NCBI RefSeq assembly: GCF_963675305.1
Contig: NZ_OY776147.1
Span: forward strand, 62,001-126,000
Direction: 5' to 3'
From: an uncultured Hyphomonas sp.
GTDB taxonomy: Bacteria; Pseudomonadota; Alphaproteobacteria; Caulobacterales; Hyphomonadaceae
DNA: 64,000 nucleotides
This document shows, one piece after another, positions 18,023 through 27,155 of the stretch (positions within the stretch are counted from its first letter, which is position 1; each line of letters opens with the position of its first letter). The position numbers and the translations under genes are program-made. The notes under the pieces were generated by a model that saw only the letters and a list, made by a program, of their open reading frames with translations, ran no database searches and was not told where the DNA came from.

Positions 18023-19843
18023 ATGGAAAAAGAAGACCAGCGCAATTTTCTGCTCGCAATGGTGCTGATGATCGCGCTCGTGCTCGGCTATCAGAAATTC
18101 TTCGTCGAGCCGGCACAGAAGAAATTTGATGCGCAGCAGGCAGCCATCGAAGCGGAAACCCAGAACAAGACCGCCGATACCGGCGTGCCCGCGATCGACC
18201 AGCTGAAGCCGGTCGAAGAGGCGCTGGCCGACAGTCCGCGGGTCGATCTGGAAAGCAAGGGGGTCGATGGATCGATCCGTCTTGCCGGTTCGCGTATCGA
18301 TGATGTCAGCCTGCGCGATTATTATCTGACGGTGGAAAAGAAGCAGGAAGTGCTCCTGTTCCGGCCGGAAAACAGCGAGTACGGCTATTTCGCCACTTAC
18401 TACTGGGCCTCCGGCGACACGCTGGTGGCCGGACGCAATTCTCCCTGGACCCTGGTCTCAGGTGACAAGCTGACCCCGACCTCGCCAATTGTCCTGAAGC
18501 TGGAAGGCGACGGCGTCACCATCGAGCGGACCATTTCGCTCGATGAGAATTACATGTTCACCTTCAACGACAAGGTGACCAACACGTCCGACGTCCCGCG
18601 CACTTTCCGTGCGGTCGGCTCGCTGGAGCGGTTCGGTGACTATAAGGGCTTCCTGGAAGCAACCGACCCCGGCTCTTCCGTCTCGACGGCTGCGCATATG
18701 GGCCTGATGGGCCAGACCGACGGTTCGCTGCGCATGAAGAAGTTCAAAGGCCTTTATGCCATGAAGAGCATCAAGGGCGAATCGGCTGACGGAACGTTCC
18801 CGGCGCCGAATGGCGGCTGGTGGGGCCTGTCGGACAAATACTGGCTGGGCGCGCTGATCCCGCAGCAGGACATGTTCTTCGCGGGCATGATCGACAAGCG
18901 CAAGCTCGCCACAGGCAAGGATCTGGAGCTTCGCACCGAGTCCGCCACGCTGGACCTCGCCCCGGGCGCCAGCGCCACGATGGAGAACCGTATCTTCGCC
19001 GGCGCCAAGCGCTACGAAGTGCTGAAGGATTACGAGAAGAATCTCGGCATTCCGAAGTTCGAAGATGCCATCGACTGGGGCATGCTGTTCTTCCTGACCA
19101 AGCCATTCTTCTATGCGCTTGAATGGCTGTCCGGCATTGTCGGCTCATTCGGGTGGGCGATCCTGGCCTTCACGGTACTCGTCAAGCTGCCGCTCGTGCC
19201 GCTCTACAATCAGAGCTACAAGTCGATGGCGAAGATGAAGAAGCTGCAGGAGCCGACACAGGAAATCCGCGAACGCTTCAAGGCCGATCCGCAGCGCCAG
19301 CAGCAGGAAATCATGAAGCTCTACAAGGAAGAGGGGGCGAACCCGCTGGGTGGCTGCCTGCCCATTCTTGTAACCATCCCTATCTTCTTTGCCCTGTTCA
19401 AGACGCTCTACGCCACGATCGAGATGCGCCACGCCCCCTTCATGTTCCTGAAGGATCTGTCGGCGCCGGATCCGACGGCCATCGGCAATCTGTTCGGCCT
19501 GATCCCGTGGTGGTCTGCGGCGGATCTCAAATCCATTCCGTTCATCGGCATGGTGATCGGCGTGGGTATCCTGCCGATCCTGTACGGCGCGACAATGGCC
19601 GCCCTGCAGACCCTGTCACCGCCGCCGCCAGACCCGATGCAGCGCCGCATGATCCAGTTCATGCCTCTGATCTTCCTGTTCGTGTTCGGAGGATTCCCCG
19701 CCGGCCTGGTCATGTATTATGTGTGGTCGAACACGCTGTCCTTCATTCAGCAGTACTTCATCATGCGCCGGAACGGGGTCGACACCGAGATTGGCAAATT
19801 CGTGAAAAAGCTGTTCTCGGGCGGCAAGGAACCTGCCAGCTGA
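18023..19843 (+). CDS. yidC: Membrane protein insertase YidC
   Basis: 606-residue YidC/Oxa1 insertase of the inner membrane. It has an N-terminal membrane anchor (about residues 9-26), a long periplasmic beta-sandwich domain (about 50-340), and the conserved C-terminal insertase core with WGWAILAFTVLVKLPL-like transmembrane helices, the PTQEIRERFKADPQRQQQEI cytoplasmic hairpin and FPAGLVMYYVWSNTLSF. Length and architecture are normal for gram-negative YidC. engB starts 4 bases after its stop. Confidence 0.96.
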   Translation: MEKEDQRNFLLAMVLMIALVLGYQKFFVEPAQKKFDAQQAAIEAETQNKTADTGVPAIDQLKPVEEALADSPRVDLESKGVDGSIRLAGSRIDDVSLRDYYLTVEKKQEVLLFRPENSEYGYFATYYWASGDTLVAGRNSPWTLVSGDKLTPTSPIVLKLEGDGVTIERTISLDENYMFTFNDKVTNTSDVPRTFRAVGSLERFGDYKGFLEATDPGSSVSTAAHMGLMGQTDGSLRMKKFKGLYAMKSIKGESADGTFPAPNGGWWGLSDKYWLGALIPQQDMFFAGMIDKRKLATGKDLELRTESATLDLAPGASATMENRIFAGAKRYEVLKDYEKNLGIPKFEDAIDWGMLFFLTKPFFYALEWLSGIVGSFGWAILAFTVLVKLPLVPLYNQSYKSMAKMKKLQEPTQEIRERFKADPQRQQQEIMKLYKEEGANPLGGCLPILVTIPIFFALFKTLYATIEMRHAPFMFLKDLSAPDPTAIGNLFGLIPWWSAADLKSIPFIGMVIGVGILPILYGATMAALQTLSPPPPDPMQRRMIQFMPLIFLFVFGGFPAGLVMYYVWSNTLSFIQQYFIMRRNGVDTEIGKFVKKLFSGGKEPAS

Positions 19844-19847
19844 TCCG

Positions 19848-20504
19848 ATGACGGAAGAAGCATCCCCCACCGAGCCCGGCTTCAGTGAAGAAGCCCTGGA
19901 AGCGGGCCGTCTCCTGTTTGCGGGCGATGCCACCTTCGTCATGGGTGTGGTGAACCTGAAACAGCTGCCGCCCGCCGACCGGACGGAGGTTTGCTTCGCC
20001 GGCCGGTCGAATGTCGGCAAGTCCAGCCTGATCAATGCGTTGACCAACCGGGCAAAACTGGCACGTTCCTCGGCTGAACCAGGCCGGACGCGCGAGCTCA
20101 ACTATTTTGACGTTGGCGAAGGCCAGCTCTACCTCGTGGACCTTCCGGGCTTCGGCTATGCCAAAGTGTCCCGGTCGCAAACCGAAGCGTGGACGCGCCT
20201 GACCAAGTCCTACCTGCGCGGGCGTCCGTCATTGCGCCGGGTGTTCCTTCTGGTCGATGCGCGCCGCGGCCTGATGGACACGGATGAAGAGGTGATGGAC
20301 ATGATGGACAAGTCCGCCGTCACCTACCAGATCGTCCTGACCAAGGTGGACAAGCTGGCAAAAGGCGAGGTCGACAAGCTGGCCTCCAAGATTGCCGAAA
20401 AACTGAAGAAGCGCGGCGCAGCGCATCCCGTCGTGCGGATGACCTCGGCCGAAAAGGGCTGGGGCATGCCCGAGCTTCGGGCTGAAATCGCCGGACTGGT
20501 CTAG
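19848..20504 (+). CDS. engB: Ribosome biogenesis GTPase EngB (YsxC/YihA)
   Basis: 218-residue TrmE-Era-EngA-EngB-Septin family GTPase for 50S subunit maturation. G1 is GRSNVGKSSLIN, G3 DLPGFGYAK and G4 TKVDK, all intact. It directly follows yidC. Its TAG stop overlaps the stop codon of the convergent acylase gene through a shared CTAG. Confidence 0.95.
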   Translation: MTEEASPTEPGFSEEALEAGRLLFAGDATFVMGVVNLKQLPPADRTEVCFAGRSNVGKSSLINALTNRAKLARSSAEPGRTRELNYFDVGEGQLYLVDLPGFGYAKVSRSQTEAWTRLTKSYLRGRPSLRRVFLLVDARRGLMDTDEEVMDMMDKSAVTYQIVLTKVDKLAKGEVDKLASKIAEKLKKRGAAHPVVRMTSAEKGWGMPELRAEIAGLV

Positions 20505-22663
20505 TCGGCAATCTGGCCGGGATGATAGCGCCGTGTGGCGCTTTCCGCGATTGCCAGCCAGTCCAGATGCGCGCGGCGCCATTTTTCCATCGCAAACAGC
20601 TCCGCCTGGTCTGCATAATGCGCTGAGTTTGCATCGAGCGTTGCAGACCCGAAGGGATGAATGACGCGGGCCGTCTGATTGCCGTCGGCGTCCCATTCCA
20701 CCAGCGCGATCCATGTGTCCCCGGCATTCATGTGTAGTGTGCCATCGTCGCGGATTTCCGCCGGATAGACTGCGCGCAGCGTGTCCGGCCCACCGCTGAT
20801 CGGCCAGGTCTGGTCCCCGCGGGCGAGTTTGTTCACCTCGCCCCATTCCGGATCGATCCGGCCATGATGCTCCATCAGCCAGCTGACGGCCTCCCGGAAG
20901 GCTGTTTCCGGCTCAGGGGGCGGGAGATGGGTGTAACGCGCCGTAATTTCCCGAAGCGTTGTCAGCCCGCCAAGTGCGGCATGACGGGACTGCATATCCA
21001 TGTCGAAATCCCATTCGGCAAGGAAGGCGGCCGCCTCGGCCATGTCCGGTTCATCGCTCCAGTCATGCGCCAGCACCGCCTTGACCACCCGTTGCGCTTC
21101 GGACCCGTCGGCATAGGCTGTGTCAAACTTGACCGAGAGGAGGCGCGCCCGGTCCATGGTGGCGGTCCCGTCCGTCAGTTCCATGATGCGCAGGGCGCGG
21201 TTTGTCTGGTTCGTCTGCAGGCCCATGCTTTGAGGGAAATCTTCCGGCGTCAGATTGTCCGGCCCGTCCGTTGCGCTGTAGGGCGTGTTGTTGGCGTTGA
21301 AGACAAAGCCGGAGGCGGGGTTGATCAGCATCGGCACCTCTGACCAGTCGCGGTAGCCGTCCCAGATCAGGTCCGACCGGTCGCCGGGCAGATCGCCGCT
21401 CCAGTCCCAGGCATCGTCACGGTCTGGATACTGGGCATTGTGGATAAAGCCGACATTCCCGTCCTTGTCCGCGAAAACATAATTGATCGAGGGCAGGGCG
21501 TTCAGCGACATGGCGTCGAGGAAACTGACGAGCCCCGTGGACTTGTTCAGCCGGTAGTATTGTTCCAGCTGCCGGATCTCGCCCATACCGGCATAGCGTA
21601 TGGCATAGGTGCCTGTCGGCGCTTCAATCACCGGTCCGTGCGCGGAACGCAGGACAGGGCGTTTCACTTTCAGTGCAAACGGCCCCCACAGTTTCACATG
21701 CAGTATGGCGGCGGATTTCTCGAAATCCTGCCAATCCCCGTCGAGCAGGTACTGGTTCTTGTTATCCGGATTTATTGTCAGGACGTAGGTGTCCGACAGG
21801 TCCTGCGCGCTGACGGTGTTGGCCCAGCCAATGTCACGGTTGAAGCCGTGCAGGATCACCGGTGTGCCGGGGAAGATGCCGCCGGTAATGTCGAGACCTT
21901 CGTCAGAAGCAATATGGGCTTCGTACCAGGCAACCGGCCCGGTCAGCGGCTGGTGGGAATTGATGATCAGCCGGGTAACCCCGTCTCCGCTGCGTGTAGG
22001 GGACACGGCGAACGCATTCGATCCACGCTCAGACAGCGCTTTCGGTGCCATCAGGAACGCTTTCCGGTCGCCCTGCGGGTCCAGCGCGATTGATTGGGTG
22101 TAATCGTCCGAGAAGAGACCAGTCAGCGTCTCGTCGAGACCATAGAAGAAGGGTGTCTTAAACAGGAAGCCGGCGACGATGTCCTGCGGGGTGAAGGGGG
22201 CAAGCCCTGTCCAGGTCTCATCGGGGTGTTCCGAGGCATAAAGGTTCAGCCCGGCGGCATAGGCTTCGGCGATCGCTTTCACGTCATCGGGAATGTCGGT
22301 TTCGTAGCGGGCATCGATCGTGTCCCAGACGCCGAGAAGCGAGACGAGATAATCCGCGGGCGCCGCGTCCTTTCCCCGGTACCGGGCCAGCTTGCCGCGC
22401 GTGACGGCGACGACTTCCTGGATCGTCTCGAAATCATCCTCGGCGTGGGCATAGGCGAGGCCGAAGGAGGCGTCCTGGTCCCGCTTGCCGCGGATGTGGG
22501 GCACGCCATATTCGTCGCGCAGGATTTCCGCGTCATAGGCGTCCGCGGACGCGGCCAGTACAGCTGCAGGCGGGTTGGCGGGCAGGGGATCCCAGAGCAT
22601 CACGCCAGCGCCTGCAAGGACAATTGCGGCGAGCCCCGCCAGACCGGACAGAATTCGTATCAT
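20501..22663 (-). CDS. Penicillin acylase family Ntn-hydrolase
   Basis: 720-residue exported or membrane-anchored Ntn-hydrolase, possibly an acyl-homoserine lactone or beta-lactam acylase. An N-terminal hydrophobic segment (about residues 3-24) precedes the alpha subunit with the DEYGVPHIRG motif. The autocatalytic site is RGSNAFAV with the predicted nucleophile S215, which would become the N-terminus of the beta subunit. Later family motifs are present (FNRDIGWANT, AHGPVI, NYVFADKDGNVGFIHNAQYP). The ATG at 22663 was chosen because AGGAAA lies upstream; a GTG at 22681 is an alternative. Convergent with engB. Confidence 0.88.
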   Translation of the reverse strand: MIRILSGLAGLAAIVLAGAGVMLWDPLPANPPAAVLAASADAYDAEILRDEYGVPHIRGKRDQDASFGLAYAHAEDDFETIQEVVAVTRGKLARYRGKDAAPADYLVSLLGVWDTIDARYETDIPDDVKAIAEAYAAGLNLYASEHPDETWTGLAPFTPQDIVAGFLFKTPFFYGLDETLTGLFSDDYTQSIALDPQGDRKAFLMAPKALSERGSNAFAVSPTRSGDGVTRLIINSHQPLTGPVAWYEAHIASDEGLDITGGIFPGTPVILHGFNRDIGWANTVSAQDLSDTYVLTINPDNKNQYLLDGDWQDFEKSAAILHVKLWGPFALKVKRPVLRSAHGPVIEAPTGTYAIRYAGMGEIRQLEQYYRLNKSTGLVSFLDAMSLNALPSINYVFADKDGNVGFIHNAQYPDRDDAWDWSGDLPGDRSDLIWDGYRDWSEVPMLINPASGFVFNANNTPYSATDGPDNLTPEDFPQSMGLQTNQTNRALRIMELTDGTATMDRARLLSVKFDTAYADGSEAQRVVKAVLAHDWSDEPDMAEAAAFLAEWDFDMDMQSRHAALGGLTTLREITARYTHLPPPEPETAFREAVSWLMEHHGRIDPEWGEVNKLARGDQTWPISGGPDTLRAVYPAEIRDDGTLHMNAGDTWIALVEWDADGNQTARVIHPFGSATLDANSAHYADQAELFAMEKWRRAHLDWLAIAESATRRYHPGQIAD

Positions 22664-22828
22664 CTGTAGTGTTTCCTGCACCCCATTCAGCTTTGGACCT
22701 TAAAAGGCTTTTCCCGCCCGGCAAGCGGCTTATCGGCATGGGGGAAATTCCGGATGCCGGCCGCGCATCCTGATTGCCGCGGCGAATAGGCGTTTCACCC
22801 GGCCGCAAAGCGCGTTAAAGGGGCGGCC

Positions 22829-23725
22829 ATGACTGACGAGTTCTCTGCCGCCCAATTCACCGCGAAGACCCTGTCCGAGGCGCTGCCCTACATCCAGCGT
22901 TATGCCGGGCAGATCATTGTCGTGAAATATGGCGGCCACGCCATGGTGGACGAAACCCTGTCCGCCATGTTCGCCCGCGATGTGGTCCTGCTGAAGACGC
23001 TGGGCATTCATCCGGTCATCGTGCATGGCGGCGGCCCGCAGATCGGCAAGCTGCTGGACCGGCTGGGCATTGTCTCGGAATTCAAGGGCGGCCTGCGTGT
23101 TACCGATGAGGCGACCATGGAAGTCGTGGAGATGGTCCTCTCCGGTCCGATCAACAAATCCATTGTCCGGGCGGTCAATCAGGCGGGCGGCCTGGCTGTG
23201 GGCCTGTCGGGTTCGGATGGCCAGCTGCTGCAGGCGACCAAGGCCACCAAGACCGAACGCGATCCGGACAGCCATATCGAACAGGTGCTCGACCTTGGCT
23301 TTGTCGGCGAGCCGACCGGCGTGGACACGAGCGTGATCGAGGCTCTTCTGAAGGCCGATTCGCAGCTGATCCCGGTCGTTGCCCCGGTGGCCATGGGACC
23401 GGACGGACATCGCTTCAACGTGAATGCCGACACGGCGGCCGGCGCGCTTGCCGAGGCGCTGGGGGCCAGCCGCCTGATGCTGCTGACAGATGTCGCCGGC
23501 GTGCTGGACAAGGACAAGAAATTGATGCGCGACATCCCTGTGGCCGACATTCCGCGCCTGATCGAAGACGGCACAGCTGTTGGCGGCATGATACCGAAGC
23601 TTGAAACCGCGGCCCATTCCGTAAATCATGGTGTCGGGGCGGCGGTTATTCTGGATGGACGTGCGCCGCACGCCCTCCTCATGGAGCTGTTTACCGAACA
23701 TGGCGCTGGAACGCTCATTTCGTAA
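22829..23725 (+). CDS. argB: Acetylglutamate kinase
   Basis: 298-residue amino-acid kinase catalysing the second step of arginine biosynthesis. The ATP-binding KYGGHAMV and the substrate loop VHGGGPQIGKLLDRLGI are near the N-terminus, with NVNADTAAGALAEALGASRLMLLTDVAGVL and GGMIPKLE later. Length is normal. The following DUF1036 gene starts inside its last 26 bases. Confidence 0.96.
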   Translation: MTDEFSAAQFTAKTLSEALPYIQRYAGQIIVVKYGGHAMVDETLSAMFARDVVLLKTLGIHPVIVHGGGPQIGKLLDRLGIVSEFKGGLRVTDEATMEVVEMVLSGPINKSIVRAVNQAGGLAVGLSGSDGQLLQATKATKTERDPDSHIEQVLDLGFVGEPTGVDTSVIEALLKADSQLIPVVAPVAMGPDGHRFNVNADTAAGALAEALGASRLMLLTDVAGVLDKDKKLMRDIPVADIPRLIEDGTAVGGMIPKLETAAHSVNHGVGAAVILDGRAPHALLMELFTEHGAGTLIS

Positions 23726-24746
23726 CGTCCTGGTGGTCCTTGCGGCTGCTGTCTGTTTCCCTGTCCTGACCGCGACCGCGCAAGCGTCCGGCGCGAAGGA
23801 TGGCTGGAAGCTGTGTAACAAGACGTCCTACATCATCGATGCCGCCATTGGCGTGCCGGAAGAGAAAGACGTCACCGTCGAAGGCTGGATGAAGCTGCGA
23901 CCTGGCGAGTGCAAGGTGGTGGTCGAGACGCCGCTGGAGCCGAAATATCATTTCCTCTATGCGCGCACTTCGCCGGCCCATCGCGGTGGACCGCGCGAAT
24001 GGGGCGGGCGCACGGAGCTGTGCGTCGACCCGACTGGCAGTTTCACGCTGGAAAACCCGCCTGAATGCGCCCCGATGGGGCTGGAAGCGCGCGGTTTCCG
24101 GGCGGTGGAGATTTCCAGCAAGGTGCGCTGGACGACCGACCTGACCGAGATCGAGAATTACAGCCTGGACAAGGCCCGCGCGGCGGGGCTGCAGCGCCTC
24201 CTTGAGGAAGCCGGGATCACCAGCGGCGCCATCGACGGCAATATCGGCCGGCGCACCCGGCTCGCCATCGGGGAATTCCTGAAGCAGAACAATCTGCCTG
24301 CCACGACGTCAGACGATGATCTGATCGATTTCCTGGAACAGGTGGCCAAGGACCGGGGCCGGAATGTCGGCTTCAACCTCTGTAACCGCACCAAGAAGCG
24401 TATCTGGAGCGCCATCGCCCGGCGCGGGGCCGAAGGCTGGGAAAGCCGGGGCTGGTGGCTGCTGGAGGCAGGCGGCTGTGCCCGCGTGATCGACCGGCCG
24501 CTGCGTGGCACGGAATACTATGTCTATGGCGAGATGGAGGACGGCTCCAAGATCCGCACCCTGTCCAAGGCATCGGATGCGTTCTGCGTGGGCCATGCGA
24601 AATTCGCGATTGCCGGGCGCGACCAGTGCGAAGCCTCGGCCTATCGCACGGCCCTGTTCGCCGCGACGCCCCCGCCGACAGAGCGCAAGCTGGTCTTTGA
24701 ATTCTTCGAGCGGGACTTTGCCAAGGCGAGCGGCAATGACCGCTAG
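23700..24746 (+). CDS. Exported protein with two DUF1036 domains
   Basis: 348-residue secreted or periplasmic protein with a signal peptide (about residues 1-29, MALERSFRNVLVVLAAAVC...). Two DUF1036-like modules, beginning GWKLCNKTSYIIDAAIGV and VGFNLCNRTKKRIWSAIA, flank a central segment (about 155-205, AAGLQRLLEEAGITSGAIDG then RTRLAIGEFLKQNNLP) that resembles a peptidoglycan-binding type 1 repeat. Each DUF1036 module has paired cysteines. The function is unknown. The start at 23700 gives the signal peptide and overlaps argB by 26 bases; its stop overlaps the next gene by 11 bases, so argB, this gene and the HAD gene are translationally coupled. Confidence 0.82.
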   Translation: MALERSFRNVLVVLAAAVCFPVLTATAQASGAKDGWKLCNKTSYIIDAAIGVPEEKDVTVEGWMKLRPGECKVVVETPLEPKYHFLYARTSPAHRGGPREWGGRTELCVDPTGSFTLENPPECAPMGLEARGFRAVEISSKVRWTTDLTEIENYSLDKARAAGLQRLLEEAGITSGAIDGNIGRRTRLAIGEFLKQNNLPATTSDDDLIDFLEQVAKDRGRNVGFNLCNRTKKRIWSAIARRGAEGWESRGWWLLEAGGCARVIDRPLRGTEYYVYGEMEDGSKIRTLSKASDAFCVGHAKFAIAGRDQCEASAYRTALFAATPPPTERKLVFEFFERDFAKASGNDR

Positions 24747-25482
24747 GTCCGCCGGCGTCCACATCGCCCCGTTCGGGAAGTTCGACCACGTCACGGACTG
24801 GGTCTTCGATCTCGACAACACACTATATCCGGCCGAGTGCGACCTCTTTGCCGAGATCGATACACGGATGACGGCCTTCGTCTCCCGCGCGCTCGCCCTG
24901 CCGCCGGTCGAAGCGCGGAAGGTCCAGAAGGATTATTACAAGACCTATGGCACCACCCTGTCGGGTCTGATGCATGTGAACCGGATCGAGCCGGCCGATT
25001 TCCTGCACTATGTGCACGACATCGACCTGTCGCCTTTGCCAGACCTGCCGGACCTGCGCGCCGCGATCGAGGCGCTGCCGGGCCGGAAGTTCGTCTACAC
25101 CAATGGTTCGCGCCGCCATGCCGAACGCGTGACGGAAAAGATGGGTCTCTCCCACCTGTTCCATGACAGTTTCGGCATTGAGGATGCGGCCTACACGCCC
25201 AAGCCGAAACAGGATTCCTATGACCGTTTCTGCGGTCTGCACGGCGTCGACCCGAAACAGGCGATCTTTTTCGAGGACCTTGCCCGCAACCTGCTGCCGG
25301 CCAAGGATATGGGCTTCACCACGGTGCTGGTTCATTCCGAAAAGGACTGGAGCCATGAGCCTGTCGAGGCCCGCCCTGCGACGCTTGAGGATATTTTGAA
25401 GGATGACGGGCCCGACCACATCGACTATGTCACGGGCGACCTTGCGGCCTTCCTCGAAGCGGCGCGGGATACGCTGAAATAA
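24736..25482 (+). CDS. HAD-family pyrimidine 5'-nucleotidase
   Basis: 248-residue haloacid dehalogenase superfamily hydrolase of the pyrimidine 5'-nucleotidase type. Motif I is VFDLDNTLYP with the nucleophilic aspartate, motif II is FVYTNGS, and the later motifs are KPKQDSYDRF and FFEDLARNLLPAK. The start ATG 24736 overlaps the previous gene by 11 bases and places motif I at about residue 22. The position between argB and dapD is typical of alphaproteobacteria. Confidence 0.9.
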   Translation: MTARSAGVHIAPFGKFDHVTDWVFDLDNTLYPAECDLFAEIDTRMTAFVSRALALPPVEARKVQKDYYKTYGTTLSGLMHVNRIEPADFLHYVHDIDLSPLPDLPDLRAAIEALPGRKFVYTNGSRRHAERVTEKMGLSHLFHDSFGIEDAAYTPKPKQDSYDRFCGLHGVDPKQAIFFEDLARNLLPAKDMGFTTVLVHSEKDWSHEPVEARPATLEDILKDDGPDHIDYVTGDLAAFLEAARDTLK

Positions 25483-25506
25483 AACCAAAGACCTGGGGGA
25501 TAACCC

Positions 25507-26334
25507 ATGACCGATGCCCTTGCCCGTGTGATCGATTCTGCCTGGGAGGCACGCGAAACCCTCTCCACCGACACGAAAGGCGAGGTGCGCGATGTCGTGG
25601 ATGCCGCCATCGACCTGATCGACAAGGGTGAGGCCCGCGTCGCCGAGAAGGGCGCCGATGGGGAATGGGTCGTGCACCAGTGGCTGAAGAAGGCCGTGCT
25701 GCTCTCCTTCCGCCTCAACGCCAATGGTATGATTTCCGGCGTGCCGGGCGGCGGCAACTGGTGGGACAAGGTGCCCTCCAAGTTCGAAGGCTGGGGCGAG
25801 ACCGAGTTCAAAGAGGCCGGCTTCCGCGCCGTGCCGCCCTGCGCCGTGCGCCGGGGTGCGTTTGTCGCGCCGAACGCCGTGCTGATGCCGTCTTATGTGA
25901 ATATCGGCGCCTATGTCGGCGAAGGCACGATGATCGACACCTGGGCCTCTGTGGGCTCGTGTGCGCAGGTCGGCGCGAATTGCCACATCTCCGCCGGCAC
26001 AGGCATCGGCGGCGTACTGGAGCCGCTGCAGGCGAACCCGACCATCATTGAAGACAATTGCTTCATCGGCGCGCGTTCGGAAGTGGTGGAAGGCGTGATC
26101 GTGGGCGAGGGCTCGGTGATCGCCATGGGCGTGTTCATCACCCAGTCCACCAAGATCGTGAACCGCGCGACCGGCGAGATCAGCTATGGCAAGATTCCGC
26201 CTTACTCCGTCGTCGTGCCCGGCACACTGCCGGACAAGAATGGCGGGCCGAGCCTCGCCTGCGCCGTCATCGTCAAAACAGTCGACGCCCAGACGCGCTC
26301 GAAAACCGGCGTGAACGAGCTGCTGCGGGATTAG
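25507..26334 (+). CDS. dapD: Tetrahydrodipicolinate N-succinyltransferase
   Basis: 275-residue left-handed beta-helix acyltransferase of the succinylase branch of lysine/diaminopimelate synthesis. Hexapeptide repeats run from about residue 115 to 220 (GAFVAPNAVLMPSYVNIGAY, then GTMIDTWASVGSCAQVG), with GGVLEPLQANPTIIEDNCFI diagnostic for DapD. GGGGATAACCC leader sequence with a GGGG site lies just upstream. Normal length. Confidence 0.96.
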   Translation: MTDALARVIDSAWEARETLSTDTKGEVRDVVDAAIDLIDKGEARVAEKGADGEWVVHQWLKKAVLLSFRLNANGMISGVPGGGNWWDKVPSKFEGWGETEFKEAGFRAVPPCAVRRGAFVAPNAVLMPSYVNIGAYVGEGTMIDTWASVGSCAQVGANCHISAGTGIGGVLEPLQANPTIIEDNCFIGARSEVVEGVIVGEGSVIAMGVFITQSTKIVNRATGEISYGKIPPYSVVVPGTLPDKNGGPSLACAVIVKTVDAQTRSKTGVNELLRD

Positions 26335-26395
26335 CTCGCGCCTTCTGGTTGTGTTGATGTGAGTGTTGTGCCACCTTTGCGAGCAAGGGGGTGCC

Positions 26396-27100
26396 ATGCG
26401 AAAAACATCAATTATATCAGGGTTCGCCCTCATCCTCGCGGCATGCGCGACCACAGGTCCGGCGAACCTTCCGGTTCCGGAAGCGGCGTCCATAAAGCTG
26501 CCAGAGAACGCAGAAGCGGCGGCCATGACGGCCCGCTTTGCTGGCCTTATGGAGAAGAAGCTTCCCATGCTGGACCGACTCGCCGTCATCACAGCGCGGG
26601 ACCAGTACGTGCGGAAAGTATTTGTCCCGATGTTTTCAGACGAAGCGCTGGATCCAGAAGTACGGACTGCATTCCAGTCCAGCGCGGGTGCCTATCTTTA
26701 TCAGGTTGATACGCTCAACACAGCCGAGCTCAAGGTCATCCTTCAGGAATATTCCTGGGCCGATCTTATCGAAGGCGACCCGCAATTGTTCAAACAGATC
26801 TTCCATGTCGTACAGCATTCGCCGGATGAAGCCTTCCGCGCAGAAGTGCTTGCGGAAATCGGTCCCTACGCGGAACGCGGAGATATAGACGGGCAGGAAT
26901 ATGCCCTGATGTACGACCGTGTCGAACTCGCCGCCGGGCGGCAGCAGCTCTACGGGTCGCAATACAAATGCGTGGACGGGCAGTATGACGTCCATGACCT
27001 GAAGGATCCGGAAGGCGTCGACGCGCGCCGTGCCCGGCTGGGCATGCAGCCCCTTCAGGATTATCTGGAACAGGGGCGCGAATTTTACGGCCCCTGCTGA
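26396..27100 (+). CDS. DUF6624-like lipoprotein
   Basis: 234-residue predicted lipoprotein: signal peptide MRKTSIISGFALILAACATT with a LAAC lipobox. The C-terminal half has DUF6624-like features: a D.Q.VRK segment near residue 53, VVQHSPDEAFRAEVLAEIGP, ALMYDRVELAAGRQQLYGSQ and a closing G-x-P-x-x-x-Y-type region. The catalytic role of this family is not known. The start was chosen at 26396 for the lipobox; the frame is open from 26363. It is 60 bases after dapD and may share its transcript. Confidence 0.72.
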   Translation: MRKTSIISGFALILAACATTGPANLPVPEAASIKLPENAEAAAMTARFAGLMEKKLPMLDRLAVITARDQYVRKVFVPMFSDEALDPEVRTAFQSSAGAYLYQVDTLNTAELKVILQEYSWADLIEGDPQLFKQIFHVVQHSPDEAFRAEVLAEIGPYAERGDIDGQEYALMYDRVELAAGRQQLYGSQYKCVDGQYDVHDLKDPEGVDARRARLGMQPLQDYLEQGREFYGPC

Positions 27101-27155
27101 ATTGCGTTTCTGCACGTAACGAACTGCTGCGGGACCAGGCGTTTCGCGCCCCTGT

